NCBI GenBank assembly: GCA_947474065.1
Contig: CANJHD010000010.1
Coordinates: 1 to 46,379, forward strand
Reading direction: 5' to 3'
Length of the DNA stretch: 46,379 bases
From: Planctomycetaceae bacterium
GTDB lineage: Bacteria; Planctomycetota; Phycisphaerae; Phycisphaerales; SM1A02
A program made the translations under genes and the position numbers. This document shows, piece by piece, positions 33,630 through 41,122 of the stretch (within the stretch, counting starts at the first letter, position 1; each line of letters begins with the position of its first letter). The notes below the pieces were generated by a model. The model did no database searches. It was not told where the DNA came from and saw only the letters and a program-made list of their open reading frames with translations.

Positions 33630-34091
33630 ATGGACGACCAAGATCCACGCGCATTCAACACGTCGCCCGCGCGACGTACAGCTGAAGAAATGATTTCCGC
33701 CCTCGGGTTGGTTCGCCACCCCGAGGGCGGTTTCTTTCGCGAAACCTTTCGTGCGCCCGATGCCCCACGCGGAGCGAGCACCAGCATCCTGTTCCTGCTT
33801 TCCGCCGGCGAGCGAAGCCGATGGCACCGCGTTGACGCCGATGAACACTGGCTGTTCCACGCAGGCGATCCACTTGAACTTGAGATCGCCGGGCCAACTC
33901 CTGACTCGCGGACATCAGTGCTCCTTGGAAGTGATATTGCCGCCGGAGAGCAACCGCAAGCCGTGGTCCCTCGCCACTGGTGGCAAGCAGCGCGCTCGCA
34001 TGGCGAGTGGACGTTGGTGGGATGTGTGGTGGCGCCCGCGTTCGACTTCGCGCACTTTGAGATGGCACCCGAAGGCTGGGAGCCCGTCTAA
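33630..34091 (+). CDS. DUF985 / Cupin_5 family protein
   Basis: A 153-residue single-domain cupin of the YML079-like family. Conserved features are RHPEGGFFRETFRA, then SILFLLSAGERSRWHRVDADE (part of the ligand-site strands). Next is HWLFHAGDPLELEI, followed by VVPRHWWQAA and WTLVGCVVAPAFDF near the end. The biochemical role of the family is not settled; a sugar- or nucleotide-sugar-related function has been suggested from the fold. AGGA lies about 9 nt upstream of the ATG. The gene is close behind the L,D-transpeptidase gene and ends 12 nt before the convergent pdxA stop. Confidence 0.9.
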   Translation: MDDQDPRAFNTSPARRTAEEMISALGLVRHPEGGFFRETFRAPDAPRGASTSILFLLSAGERSRWHRVDADEHWLFHAGDPLELEIAGPTPDSRTSVLLGSDIAAGEQPQAVVPRHWWQAARSHGEWTLVGCVVAPAFDFAHFEMAPEGWEPV

Positions 34092-34103
34092 GCGGCGCGT
34101 TGC

Positions 34104-35216
34104 TCAATCGTCATCATCTGCCGCGCCCGACGCGCTGGAATCGCCAGCAACCCCTGGCACACCAAGTCCGCGCGGATGTGGACTCGACCAGTCAGTGCGG
34201 CGCTGTGGTGCAAGGCGAACCGCGAGTTCAATCGCAGCCTTCATGCTGCCTTCGCTCGCGCGATTCTGACCGGCGATATCAAACGCCGTCCCGTGATCTG
34301 GGCTCGTGCGCACAATCGGTAGCCCAACGGTGACATTGACTGCCTTGTCCCAACCGAGAAGTTTCACAGGAATCAGACCCTGATCGTGGTACATGGCAAC
34401 CACCAAATCCCACTCACCCGCGGCTGCCGCAATGAACACGGTGTCACCAGGAAATGGGCCGTTCGCGTCAATACCAATGCGCCGCGCCGCCTCAATCGCT
34501 GGGCGAATGACGCGCCCTTCCTCATCGCCAAACATGCCATTCTCGCCAGCGTGTGGGTTGAGTCCACACACCGCAATGCGTGGCTTTGCAATGCCGAGTT
34601 GCTGGCAGAACTGATGCCCAAGATCAATCGGGTCGTACACCTTGCCAATAGTCAGCACATTGCGAACATCCATCAGCGGCAGATGAGCCGTAGCGAGCGC
34701 CACGCGCAAGCGCGGCGAACTAAACATCATGGAGTGGCGCTTTGACTTCGTTCGAAACGCAAGCAATTCTGTGTGGCCTGGCCATTTGAATCCACCGATC
34801 GACCAGCTTTCCTTACTGATTGGTCCGGTGACGATCGCATCAATTCGGCGCGGATCACCGGGCGCACGCATTGCATCAGTGATGGCATCTTCAACAAACG
34901 CTTTGGATAGCAAGCCACCGAAGCGCGTTGGTGCCGGGCGCGATGCGTCAAGCAGACCTTCCGATGTGTAATCAAGCACCAACGGCTGCAGCACCGATCC
35001 GTCTTGGGCGCGCTCACTCGCTGCATCAACGCGGAACCAATCAAGGCCAACACGCGCGCGATCGGCTGCAGCAAGCAGCGTCTCATTTCGACCATAGATG
35101 ACAAAGTTCGCCATGCGCCGAATGGCGGGGTCGGCCAAAGCCTTGACGATCACTTCTGGACCGATCCCCAAGGGATCTCCCATCGTGATGCCAAGGACAG
35201 GAACCGAAGAGCTCAT
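34104..35216 (-). CDS. pdxA: 4-hydroxythreonine-4-phosphate dehydrogenase
   Basis: PdxA oxidises 4-phosphohydroxy-threonine in pyridoxal phosphate synthesis, in the cytoplasm, using NAD and a divalent metal. The 370-residue protein begins VLGITMGDPLGIGPEVIVKAL. The metal-ligand His residues lie in PGHTELLA, MYHDQGLIPVK and TSPDHGTAFDIAG, and GLNPHAGENGMFG is also present. The last 30 or so residues (Pro/Gly/Ser then DDDD) are an extra low-complexity tail beyond the usual 330-residue length. The ATG at 35216 fits the family start. It follows the exported protein at 35255 on the same strand with a 38-nt gap. Confidence 0.96.
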   Translation of the reverse strand: MSSSVPVLGITMGDPLGIGPEVIVKALADPAIRRMANFVIYGRNETLLAAADRARVGLDWFRVDAASERAQDGSVLQPLVLDYTSEGLLDASRPAPTRFGGLLSKAFVEDAITDAMRAPGDPRRIDAIVTGPISKESWSIGGFKWPGHTELLAFRTKSKRHSMMFSSPRLRVALATAHLPLMDVRNVLTIGKVYDPIDLGHQFCQQLGIAKPRIAVCGLNPHAGENGMFGDEEGRVIRPAIEAARRIGIDANGPFPGDTVFIAAAAGEWDLVVAMYHDQGLIPVKLLGWDKAVNVTVGLPIVRTSPDHGTAFDIAGQNRASEGSMKAAIELAVRLAPQRRTDWSSPHPRGLGVPGVAGDSSASGAADDDD

Positions 35217-35254
35217 GCCAAGATTCTAGATACGCCGCACGTCTGGGCATTGCC

Positions 35255-36058
35255 TCACGGCCGCGGGTCAGGAATGGTGCCCGGCAGCGTCAAATTTGAC
35301 GCTTTAAATTTCCCGAAAGTAAACGGCTGAATGGTGACCGGCGGATCCGCTGCCTCGTAATTGGCGGAGCAGCCAATTCCGACCACAGGCTGCCAGAACA
35401 CAACACCATTGCTTGGAAGCAACGTGTTCATGTACCCGGGGATAGTGAGCGTGCTCCTTCCAAACTTCATGGTGAGTACATCACCCGTCGGGTTGTAGGA
35501 GTACACCAACTTCCCAGAGAATGGCTTCGATGACGCGGGCAGTGCCACTTCATCCGAGGCCACTTCCACTCGAACTGGCGGACTACCAAAGATGTCCGAG
35601 GTGATTTGAAATGCGGAGTAGCCGATCGACGTTGCCTTCGGCGTCACCTTGACGTACATGCAGAACTCGTAGTCAATTTCGAACGGGAATGGAAATTCTT
35701 TTTGCACCGATCGAATGAACACCAGACATTCGGAATCAGCGGGCAGCGCTGAAGACGCGATCGCCTGCTTGGCATCCACGCTCACGCTCCATGAAACTCG
35801 CGGCAATCTGAATTCAGAAATGAAGCACGTTGCGTTCGATGCTCCGTAGAGCGGATCCGGAATGGGGTCCACTCCGCCGCTCGTTGTAAAGCGCAATAAA
35901 TTCGAAGATGGAGCAAGATCAGCAGAGCCATTCGCCATGAGCTCCCACTGTTGCGTCAGCGTTGTGGTGATGAAGCGATCCGACGCGATCGCGCCAAGGA
36001 GCCCCATTGCGGCAGCCGCTAGGACAAGCGACGAGATGGTTGTACGGGCGAGCCTCAT
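35255..36058 (-). CDS. Exported protein of unknown function
   Basis: A 267-residue protein with an N-terminal signal (MRLARTTISSLVLAAAAMGLLGAIAS). The mature part looks all-beta, similar in style to lectin/glucanase jelly-roll domains. It includes LPRVSWSVSVDAKQAIASSA, then FEIDYEFCMYVKVTPKATSI and GKLVYSYNPTGDVLTMKFG, and ends in a short Pro-rich tail. I cannot assign a family; a carbohydrate-binding or surface role is possible but unproven. The ATG at 36058 is chosen because it gives a clean signal peptide; a GTG at 36106 is in frame. No ribosome site is evident. It lies 141 nt after the end of the membrane-protein cluster. Confidence 0.65.
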   Translation of the reverse strand: MRLARTTISSLVLAAAAMGLLGAIASDRFITTTLTQQWELMANGSADLAPSSNLLRFTTSGGVDPIPDPLYGASNATCFISEFRLPRVSWSVSVDAKQAIASSALPADSECLVFIRSVQKEFPFPFEIDYEFCMYVKVTPKATSIGYSAFQITSDIFGSPPVRVEVASDEVALPASSKPFSGKLVYSYNPTGDVLTMKFGRSTLTIPGYMNTLLPSNGVVFWQPVVGIGCSANYEAADPPVTIQPFTFGKFKASNLTLPGTIPDPRP

Positions 36059-36199
36059 GAACGCGCACAGTAGCGCGCCACAAGGGCGCACACTGATCGT
36101 TTGCACGCCGAATTACATTCAGAAATGGTTTAGAAACGCGCTGAATGCTTATTGGGGCACTAGCGTTTACTCACGCAATCGCGCGCTCTGTGTCAATAT

Positions 36200-37330
36200 C
36201 TAGTGCTTTCCAGCCGGATCGATCAACCACAGCCAGTCATCAAACACAAACTCAAAGCGCGCGGCAAGCAGTGCGATGCGGCCCATGACTGTGAATCCAA
36301 AGCTGGCTCCGAAGGTGATCATCAAGTACCAAACGCCCACCTTCGCGGCGCGTCCGAGCGTGCCCTTGTGCTCCGCAGAGAAGAAGAAGTACGCGAGCAC
36401 AGAGAGCACGCCGACAAATATCAAGGTCGCGGCAAGTGATGCTCCCACGCTTCCTGCCCAGTCGATGGGTGCTGTGGCAACTGCTGCTGCATCCGCGCCG
36501 ATTGCTGCTTGATGCTTCACCACCACCAGCGGGTCGAACATGGTTGCCACCTGCGCCACCAAGTCTGCCTCAACGTATTGCACAAACTTCAGCCCGGCGA
36601 ACGTTCCAACAATGAACGCCAGCGGGAAGACCCCGAGCCACGAAGCGCGCGACGAAAGTCTGCAGAGGAGCAGCAATCCGAGTCCGAGCGGAACCAGCGC
36701 CCACCAATCGACGCCCACAGCATCGAAGGATGGCATCAGATATTCCTTCGTCCACCCTGGTGCGAGCGCGCCCACGAGCTTCGGCACCATGGTGTCCCAC
36801 ACAGAGACGATCATCCAGTAACCGGCGCTGACGCCAATGACCACCGACTCCGCCAATTTGTACGCAGGATTGTCGCGCCAAAGGAAACTGAACACACAGA
36901 GTGTCATGATCGCCGCGGCCCATACGCCGACAGTGCGCGTCCAACTGACTTCAATAGATGTCTGCGCAGAATCTTGCATCGAGGCCGTGGCCCACACATC
37001 GCCAGTGGTCTCGTTCCAGTTGGTCCAAGCGAATTCTGGCTTCTGTCCAGGCGCGGCGGGCTTCCACTTGGTGACCTCCACCGCCACGCCATCCTTGCCA
37101 GTCTCGGTGACGCGCTCACTCACAAATCCTTGCTCGGCGCGCTCGACATAGACCATGCCAAAGCCGTGCGTTGTGCGCGCGGCCTCACCGGTACCGACGG
37201 TCGTACCGATGTAAGAACGCACCACCAGTAGCACGCCGATCACTGCGATCACGGCAAGCATCATGCGATGCGCGCGCCGCTCAACCGCAGGGTCATTCAA
37301 CTGTGATCCATTCGATCCCATGGTGCTCAT
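36200..37330 (-). CDS. Multi-pass membrane protein of the ASKHA cluster
   Basis: A 376-residue integral membrane protein. One N-terminal helix (about 24-42, LAVIAVIGVLLVVRSYI) is followed by an extracytoplasmic loop of about 90 residues (TKWKPAAPGQKPEFAW). About six further helices run from residue 135 to 355, including VGVWAAAIMTLCVFSFLW, then WALVPLGLGLLLLC and AATLIFVGVLSVLAYFFF. The conserved-looking cytoplasmic or membrane loop WRDNPAYKLAESVVIGVSAG may be functional. No known transporter motif was recognised. It is the last gene of the 43.4-36.2 kb cluster, and its start overlaps the preceding stop by 4 nt. Confidence 0.8.
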   Translation of the reverse strand: MSTMGSNGSQLNDPAVERRAHRMMLAVIAVIGVLLVVRSYIGTTVGTGEAARTTHGFGMVYVERAEQGFVSERVTETGKDGVAVEVTKWKPAAPGQKPEFAWTNWNETTGDVWATASMQDSAQTSIEVSWTRTVGVWAAAIMTLCVFSFLWRDNPAYKLAESVVIGVSAGYWMIVSVWDTMVPKLVGALAPGWTKEYLMPSFDAVGVDWWALVPLGLGLLLLCRLSSRASWLGVFPLAFIVGTFAGLKFVQYVEADLVAQVATMFDPLVVVKHQAAIGADAAAVATAPIDWAGSVGASLAATLIFVGVLSVLAYFFFSAEHKGTLGRAAKVGVWYLMITFGASFGFTVMGRIALLAARFEFVFDDWLWLIDPAGKH

Positions 37331-38262
37331 GCGTGCGCTCCCTTGCGACGACCCGCGAAGAAGATCACATTGCCAACCACAATCAGTCCCACCATCAGCA
37401 CGTGCGCCACCAACTGCGGCGCCATGCGGCGCTGTGCTTCCTGGAACTTCGGAGCGATTGGCTTGCCGGAATCCATCGAACGCAATTTCGTATTCACGAG
37501 CGACTCATATTCCGCAGCACCCTTGATGGCGCCCAACACGCCGGCCATTTGACCGGGGTAGTACGGAATAAGTTGCGGCGTCTGCACGCCGGTGGTTCCA
37601 GCAACAAAGGGGAGCGGCTTACCACCTGTCATCGTTGGTGACACGCCGTATTGGATCCACTCTTTGGCGCCTGGATATCCCGCGCTGATGCACACAAGGA
37701 GATCAAAGTCGCTGAGTCGATGAATGTCCTTCAGCATCGGCACCTGCGCAAACGGCGTGCTGCGCGCGTCGTTCGGGAAGGCGCGGGGGAAGTCCGCACC
37801 AGCCTGCTTCATCACGCCTTCGTTGCCCGCTTGGTAGCCAAGGTCGGCGAAATTCACGCCGTACACATAGGACGGATCATTGCCAATCACATCAGTAAAT
37901 GTTGCACCAATCAGCGGGCCACCCGGCGCCCACAGTGCCATTCCACAGATGCGGAGTTTGCGAATCACGCAATGATGAATGATGGCGGTGGCCATCGGCT
38001 GCAACTCGCCCGCGCTTGCAGGGTCGTAGTCGAACGAGACCAAGACGCGCGAACCTTCGGGCAGTTTCTCAAGTGCATCGAACGCGCCCTGCACTGCTGG
38101 TGTCGGCGTTTCGGGGAATGTCTTGCCAGTGATGCCCACCCAAATAATCGGGCCGGCGACTGCAAGGGCCATCATCAAGAAGATCCAGCGACGATCGATC
38201 GAGTCGAGCCGCGAGAGGAAAGTCCCATGACGGGCACCAGTGTTGTTGTGGTCAATCGCCAT
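37327..38262 (-). CDS. Membrane-anchored alpha/beta-domain protein of the ASKHA cluster
   Basis: A 311-residue protein with a membrane helix near each end: RRWIFLMMALAVAGPIIWVG (about 24-43) and LVAHVLMVGLIVVGNVIFF (about 284-302). Between them is a soluble alpha/beta domain with SRVLVSFDYDPASAGELQP, then AIIHHCVIRKLRICGMALWA and FDLLVCISAGYPGAKEW, suggestive of a Rossmann-like fold. The topology places this domain on one side of the membrane. No named family was recognised. The ATG at 38262 begins 1 nt after the preceding gene's stop; an in-frame extension to 38340 overlaps that gene and is rejected. The stop overlaps the next gene by 4 nt. Confidence 0.78.
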   Translation of the reverse strand: MAIDHNNTGARHGTFLSRLDSIDRRWIFLMMALAVAGPIIWVGITGKTFPETPTPAVQGAFDALEKLPEGSRVLVSFDYDPASAGELQPMATAIIHHCVIRKLRICGMALWAPGGPLIGATFTDVIGNDPSYVYGVNFADLGYQAGNEGVMKQAGADFPRAFPNDARSTPFAQVPMLKDIHRLSDFDLLVCISAGYPGAKEWIQYGVSPTMTGGKPLPFVAGTTGVQTPQLIPYYPGQMAGVLGAIKGAAEYESLVNTKLRSMDSGKPIAPKFQEAQRRMAPQLVAHVLMVGLIVVGNVIFFAGRRKGAHA

Positions 38263-38263
38263 G

Positions 38264-38968
38264 TCAGTCGCCACTCCCGAGGTAACTGCGGTCGAGACCG
38301 ACCAAGATCTTGAGACTGGTAGCCGCCACGCCGATTGCAATGCCGATCATCATGGCGCGCGTGCCGGCGTTGTTGAAGACGCTCATGATGATGCTGCTCA
38401 GGTTCTCGAGCCGCAGCCAGGACACCCATGCGTTGTTCGCGGGTATCCAGTCAGTGATCAGGACGCCCACATACACACGCCCAAGCAGCACGATGAACGC
38501 GGTGCCAAGAAGCAAGATTGCTGCAGTGTTCTTCGCACGGAATGCGCGGAATGCGGCGCTTGCCACATAGAAGGCCAGCAGCGCAAAGAGCGTGCTGGTG
38601 ATCGGGCTCATCGCGTATTCGTAGAGCCACCAGAACGGCGCGCCAACGGCTTCTTTGTCACCAGAGAACGCAACATTGGGGTGCAACGCATCGGGATGAA
38701 CGCCGACCTTCAGGATGCCCACCGCCAGCGTGAGCAGGAAAGTCGCGAGTGTCACGGCGGAATATCCCCAGCCGGCCTCGCGCGCGCTGATCTTCATCAA
38801 GTTGATCTTCAGCAAATTGGCGCCACCAAGAACAAACGCAATCGCGGAAAGCACATTGAACCAATCGACCACTGCGTTCCCAAGGAATTCCAGTGGATGC
38901 ACGAACGCGGTCAACACCATCACCAGGCCGGCGATCGATGCAACGATGGCTGCGACGGTGCGACTCAT
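38264..38968 (-). CDS. Six-helix membrane protein of the ASKHA cluster
   Basis: A 234-residue integral membrane protein with about six hydrophobic helices. They include VAAIVASIAGLVMVLTAFV (first), then FNVLSAIAFVLGGANLL, SAVTLATFLLTLAVGIL, TLFALLAFYVASAAF, AAILLLGTAFIVLLG and a last one at MMIGIAIGVAATSLKILVG. The segment AFWW/PFWWLYEYAMSPITST lies in a loop. No known family was recognised. It is separated by a single nucleotide from the genes on each side, so it is clearly part of the operon. Confidence 0.8.
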   Translation of the reverse strand: MSRTVAAIVASIAGLVMVLTAFVHPLEFLGNAVVDWFNVLSAIAFVLGGANLLKINLMKISAREAGWGYSAVTLATFLLTLAVGILKVGVHPDALHPNVAFSGDKEAVGAPFWWLYEYAMSPITSTLFALLAFYVASAAFRAFRAKNTAAILLLGTAFIVLLGRVYVGVLITDWIPANNAWVSWLRLENLSSIIMSVFNNAGTRAMMIGIAIGVAATSLKILVGLDRSYLGSGD

Positions 38969-38969
38969 G

Positions 38970-39839
38970 TCAGCCGCCTCCCATCGAGACGCGAAGGTTC
39001 GTGATGAAGTGCGTGATGCCAGTGGATTCAGTGAGCACGGCGAAGGTGGAGAGAAGCGCGAAGCCTGCGATCGCGACCCACACCAATGCCTTCACGATGT
39101 CTTGCCCAAGGAGCGTTCCGAGTTGATCGGGCTCGCCGCTCAAGTATGCGCTGGCGGCGAAGAATTCTTCACCGATCAGGGTGTAATCGCAGCTGGCAAC
39201 AAAGAACGGCAACTGGCTTGTTTCCGCGGTTCCGGCAATCTGAATTGCGCCGATCGCGTTGCCATTTTCCGCAAGAATCAGGCTTTCCGCGAAGAAGCAA
39301 CCGAAGTAGAAGCACGCGGCTGGACGCTTGCGTGCCATCAGTCCGCCGGTGTACGCCACGAACGCAAACTGCTCATCGCTCACGTAATAAATGCGGTCGG
39401 GGTTGTATGAATCAGTGCGACCCGCAGAGAGATACGCCGCGTGCACGGCCTCGCGCGCGCTGGTCATTACTAGGGAGCGGGTGTTCGGTACTTCAATGTC
39501 GGCGTCGTACTCGGCGGCGGTCTTGGCAACCTTGCTCAAGATGGTGATGCCCGCCACCGTCTGGATGTTGTCCATGTCCTGAATGCCAGGGACGAACAGG
39601 ATCGGTCGACCCATTTCCGTGGCGCGACCAACAGCTTCATCAACGGCATCAAGACCGGCGATTTTGCGAACAACAATCGAGTGACCCGCGCGCGCCCACA
39701 AGATAGAACCAAGCACTGCCACTACCACCACGACCAGTGAAACGGCCAACACGCCCTTACCGGGCATGAACCAACTCACTGCCATGGAGCTCTCCGCGCC
39801 GGCTTCCTGAGCCAGAAGGAGGATGTTGGTCACTGACAT
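38970..39839 (-). CDS. Membrane protein of the ASKHA cluster (possible DUF6754 family)
   Basis: A 289-residue protein with a membrane helix at about 30-49 (VLAVSLVVVVVAVLGSILW) and another at about 250-269. The middle is an alpha/beta domain: GRPILFVPGIQDMDNIQTVA, then ADIEVPNTRSLVMTSAREAV and DRIYYVSDEQFAFVAYTGGL. Next come CFYFGCFFAESLILAENG and DYTLIGEEFFAASAYLSG. I believe this matches the family catalogued as DUF6754, from memory. The function is unknown. Topology is like that of the 337-residue-frame neighbour at 37327 (two helices around an alpha/beta domain), so the two might be distant relatives. It starts 66 nt after the barrel-sandwich gene. Confidence 0.8.
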   Translation of the reverse strand: MSVTNILLLAQEAGAESSMAVSWFMPGKGVLAVSLVVVVVAVLGSILWARAGHSIVVRKIAGLDAVDEAVGRATEMGRPILFVPGIQDMDNIQTVAGITILSKVAKTAAEYDADIEVPNTRSLVMTSAREAVHAAYLSAGRTDSYNPDRIYYVSDEQFAFVAYTGGLMARKRPAACFYFGCFFAESLILAENGNAIGAIQIAGTAETSQLPFFVASCDYTLIGEEFFAASAYLSGEPDQLGTLLGQDIVKALVWVAIAGFALLSTFAVLTESTGITHFITNLRVSMGGG

Positions 39840-39905
39840 GCCGAGGGGTGTACCAAAATGAAACCCCGTTGGGGTAAACGCACCGCCTATTTCGCAGCGC
39901 GTGAT

Positions 39906-41048
39906 TTAGCCGTCGATCACTTCAACATTGGCACGCGGCACAGTGATGCGCGATCCGTCCGTCGTCGCCACTTCAAGTACCCGCGCCCGACTGCCGGATC
40001 CGAGCACCGCAGGCTGTTCCGGAAGCGCGGCCACCGTGCCGAGTACGCCGAAGTACGGATCGCGGATGACACGCACAGAAGTGCCTATTTCAAGCACTCC
40101 GGCGACGGCGCCGCCCGCCGCCGCTGCCGGTCCCCCACCCGCGACGCGATGAGCCGCATCAAGCGGAATCACAATCTCCGGTCGCATGACGCCCGCGCGA
40201 ATCTGCGTTGCGCCGTTCACGCTTGCCACGCGCCCGGCGTGCGAAGCGAGCAGTTTGAAGGTTCGTGCCGCCATGGCAACATCACCAAAGCCTTCAGTGA
40301 TGATGAGCGTGATGCCGGTGCGTTCGCTGCCGGTGACTGCAACGCCGATGTCGTGGCCCAAGAAGTCACGCAGGTCTTGATCGTCAATGCCGCCAGACAC
40401 AATCGCTGCTGCACCAACGGTCTTTGCTTTCTTGATGGCAGCAGCAGTCATGCGCGCGCCGCCGATCACTACGCAGCCCTTCATGGCCGCGGTGATGTGC
40501 GCTTCGTCAAGCGTGTCGCCTGCGGCTGCATTGGCCATAGCGATCGGACCATGCGTCTCGCCGGAGACTCCAAAGATTCCTTGAATGAGTGCTACTGCAT
40601 TTTCAATCACTACGCCCTCGCCGGCAATCACCTCGATCACTTCGCCGGACACATAGGCCTGCACAGCAACTGGGTGTTGCGGTCCGCGGATGATCACCAT
40701 GCCGGTGGCGTCAGAGATGCTTTCTAGTACCCCGTCTGCGGCAGATTTCACTTCCGTCTTCATCATTCCAAAGATGCCCCTGGAGCGCGCGATTGGTTCG
40801 TCCTTCGCCACCGTGTCGCCGAGCTTTTTGAGCATTAATCCCGGCAAATCCTTGGGGTTTGCACTCAAGATATTGGCAGCGCGCATGGGGAATGCGTCGC
40901 CTTCCATGAATGTCTGCGCGACCACGGTGTCGGCGTTGACCTGTGCGCCGCGCGTCACAAGCACATCACCAGTGATCGGCAACACGCGCCGTGCGCGGTA
41001 GGTGGTGCGGGCAGTGACGGTGAGTCCAGGTGTGAATGCTTTGGCCAT
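39906..41048 (-). CDS. Barrel-sandwich-domain protein of the ASKHA cluster
   Basis: A 380-residue protein with no signal or membrane helix. The N-terminal region carries biotinyl/lipoyl-carrier or RnfC-type barrel-sandwich patterns: RRVLPITGDVLVTRGAQV with VVAQTFMEGDAFPM, and KLGDTVAKDEPIARS with VKSAADGVLESISDATG. The middle, GEGVVIENAVALIQGIFGVS then ETHGPIAMAN, is followed by a P-loop-free alpha/beta domain with GCVVIGGARMTAAAIKKA and ITLIITEGFGDVAMAARTF. A C-terminal small barrel (KOW-like, VRVIRDPYFGVLGTVAAL) ends the chain. There is no modifiable Lys motif typical of biotin proteins. Its role is unknown; gene order suggests it works with the ATPase just upstream. No strong ribosome site is seen. 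Confidence 0.78.
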   Translation of the reverse strand: MAKAFTPGLTVTARTTYRARRVLPITGDVLVTRGAQVNADTVVAQTFMEGDAFPMRAANILSANPKDLPGLMLKKLGDTVAKDEPIARSRGIFGMMKTEVKSAADGVLESISDATGMVIIRGPQHPVAVQAYVSGEVIEVIAGEGVVIENAVALIQGIFGVSGETHGPIAMANAAAGDTLDEAHITAAMKGCVVIGGARMTAAAIKKAKTVGAAAIVSGGIDDQDLRDFLGHDIGVAVTGSERTGITLIITEGFGDVAMAARTFKLLASHAGRVASVNGATQIRAGVMRPEIVIPLDAAHRVAGGGPAAAAGGAVAGVLEIGTSVRVIRDPYFGVLGTVAALPEQPAVLGSGSRARVLEVATTDGSRITVPRANVEVIDG

Positions 41049-41077
41049 GTGTCTGCTCGAAAGGTGTCTAACTATTT

Positions 41078-41111
41078 GTACTGATCAACCGCCTGCCCGT
41101 ACTGATCAACC
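41078..41111. repeat. 13-bp direct repeat between the ATPase and barrel-sandwich genes
   Basis: GTACTGATCAACC occurs at 41078-41090 and again at 41099-41111, with a 21-bp period, about two helical turns. Each half contains the palindrome TGATCA. It could be a paired protein-binding site or a chance duplication. Confidence 0.6.
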
Positions 41112-41122
41112 ATGTCCGCGCA

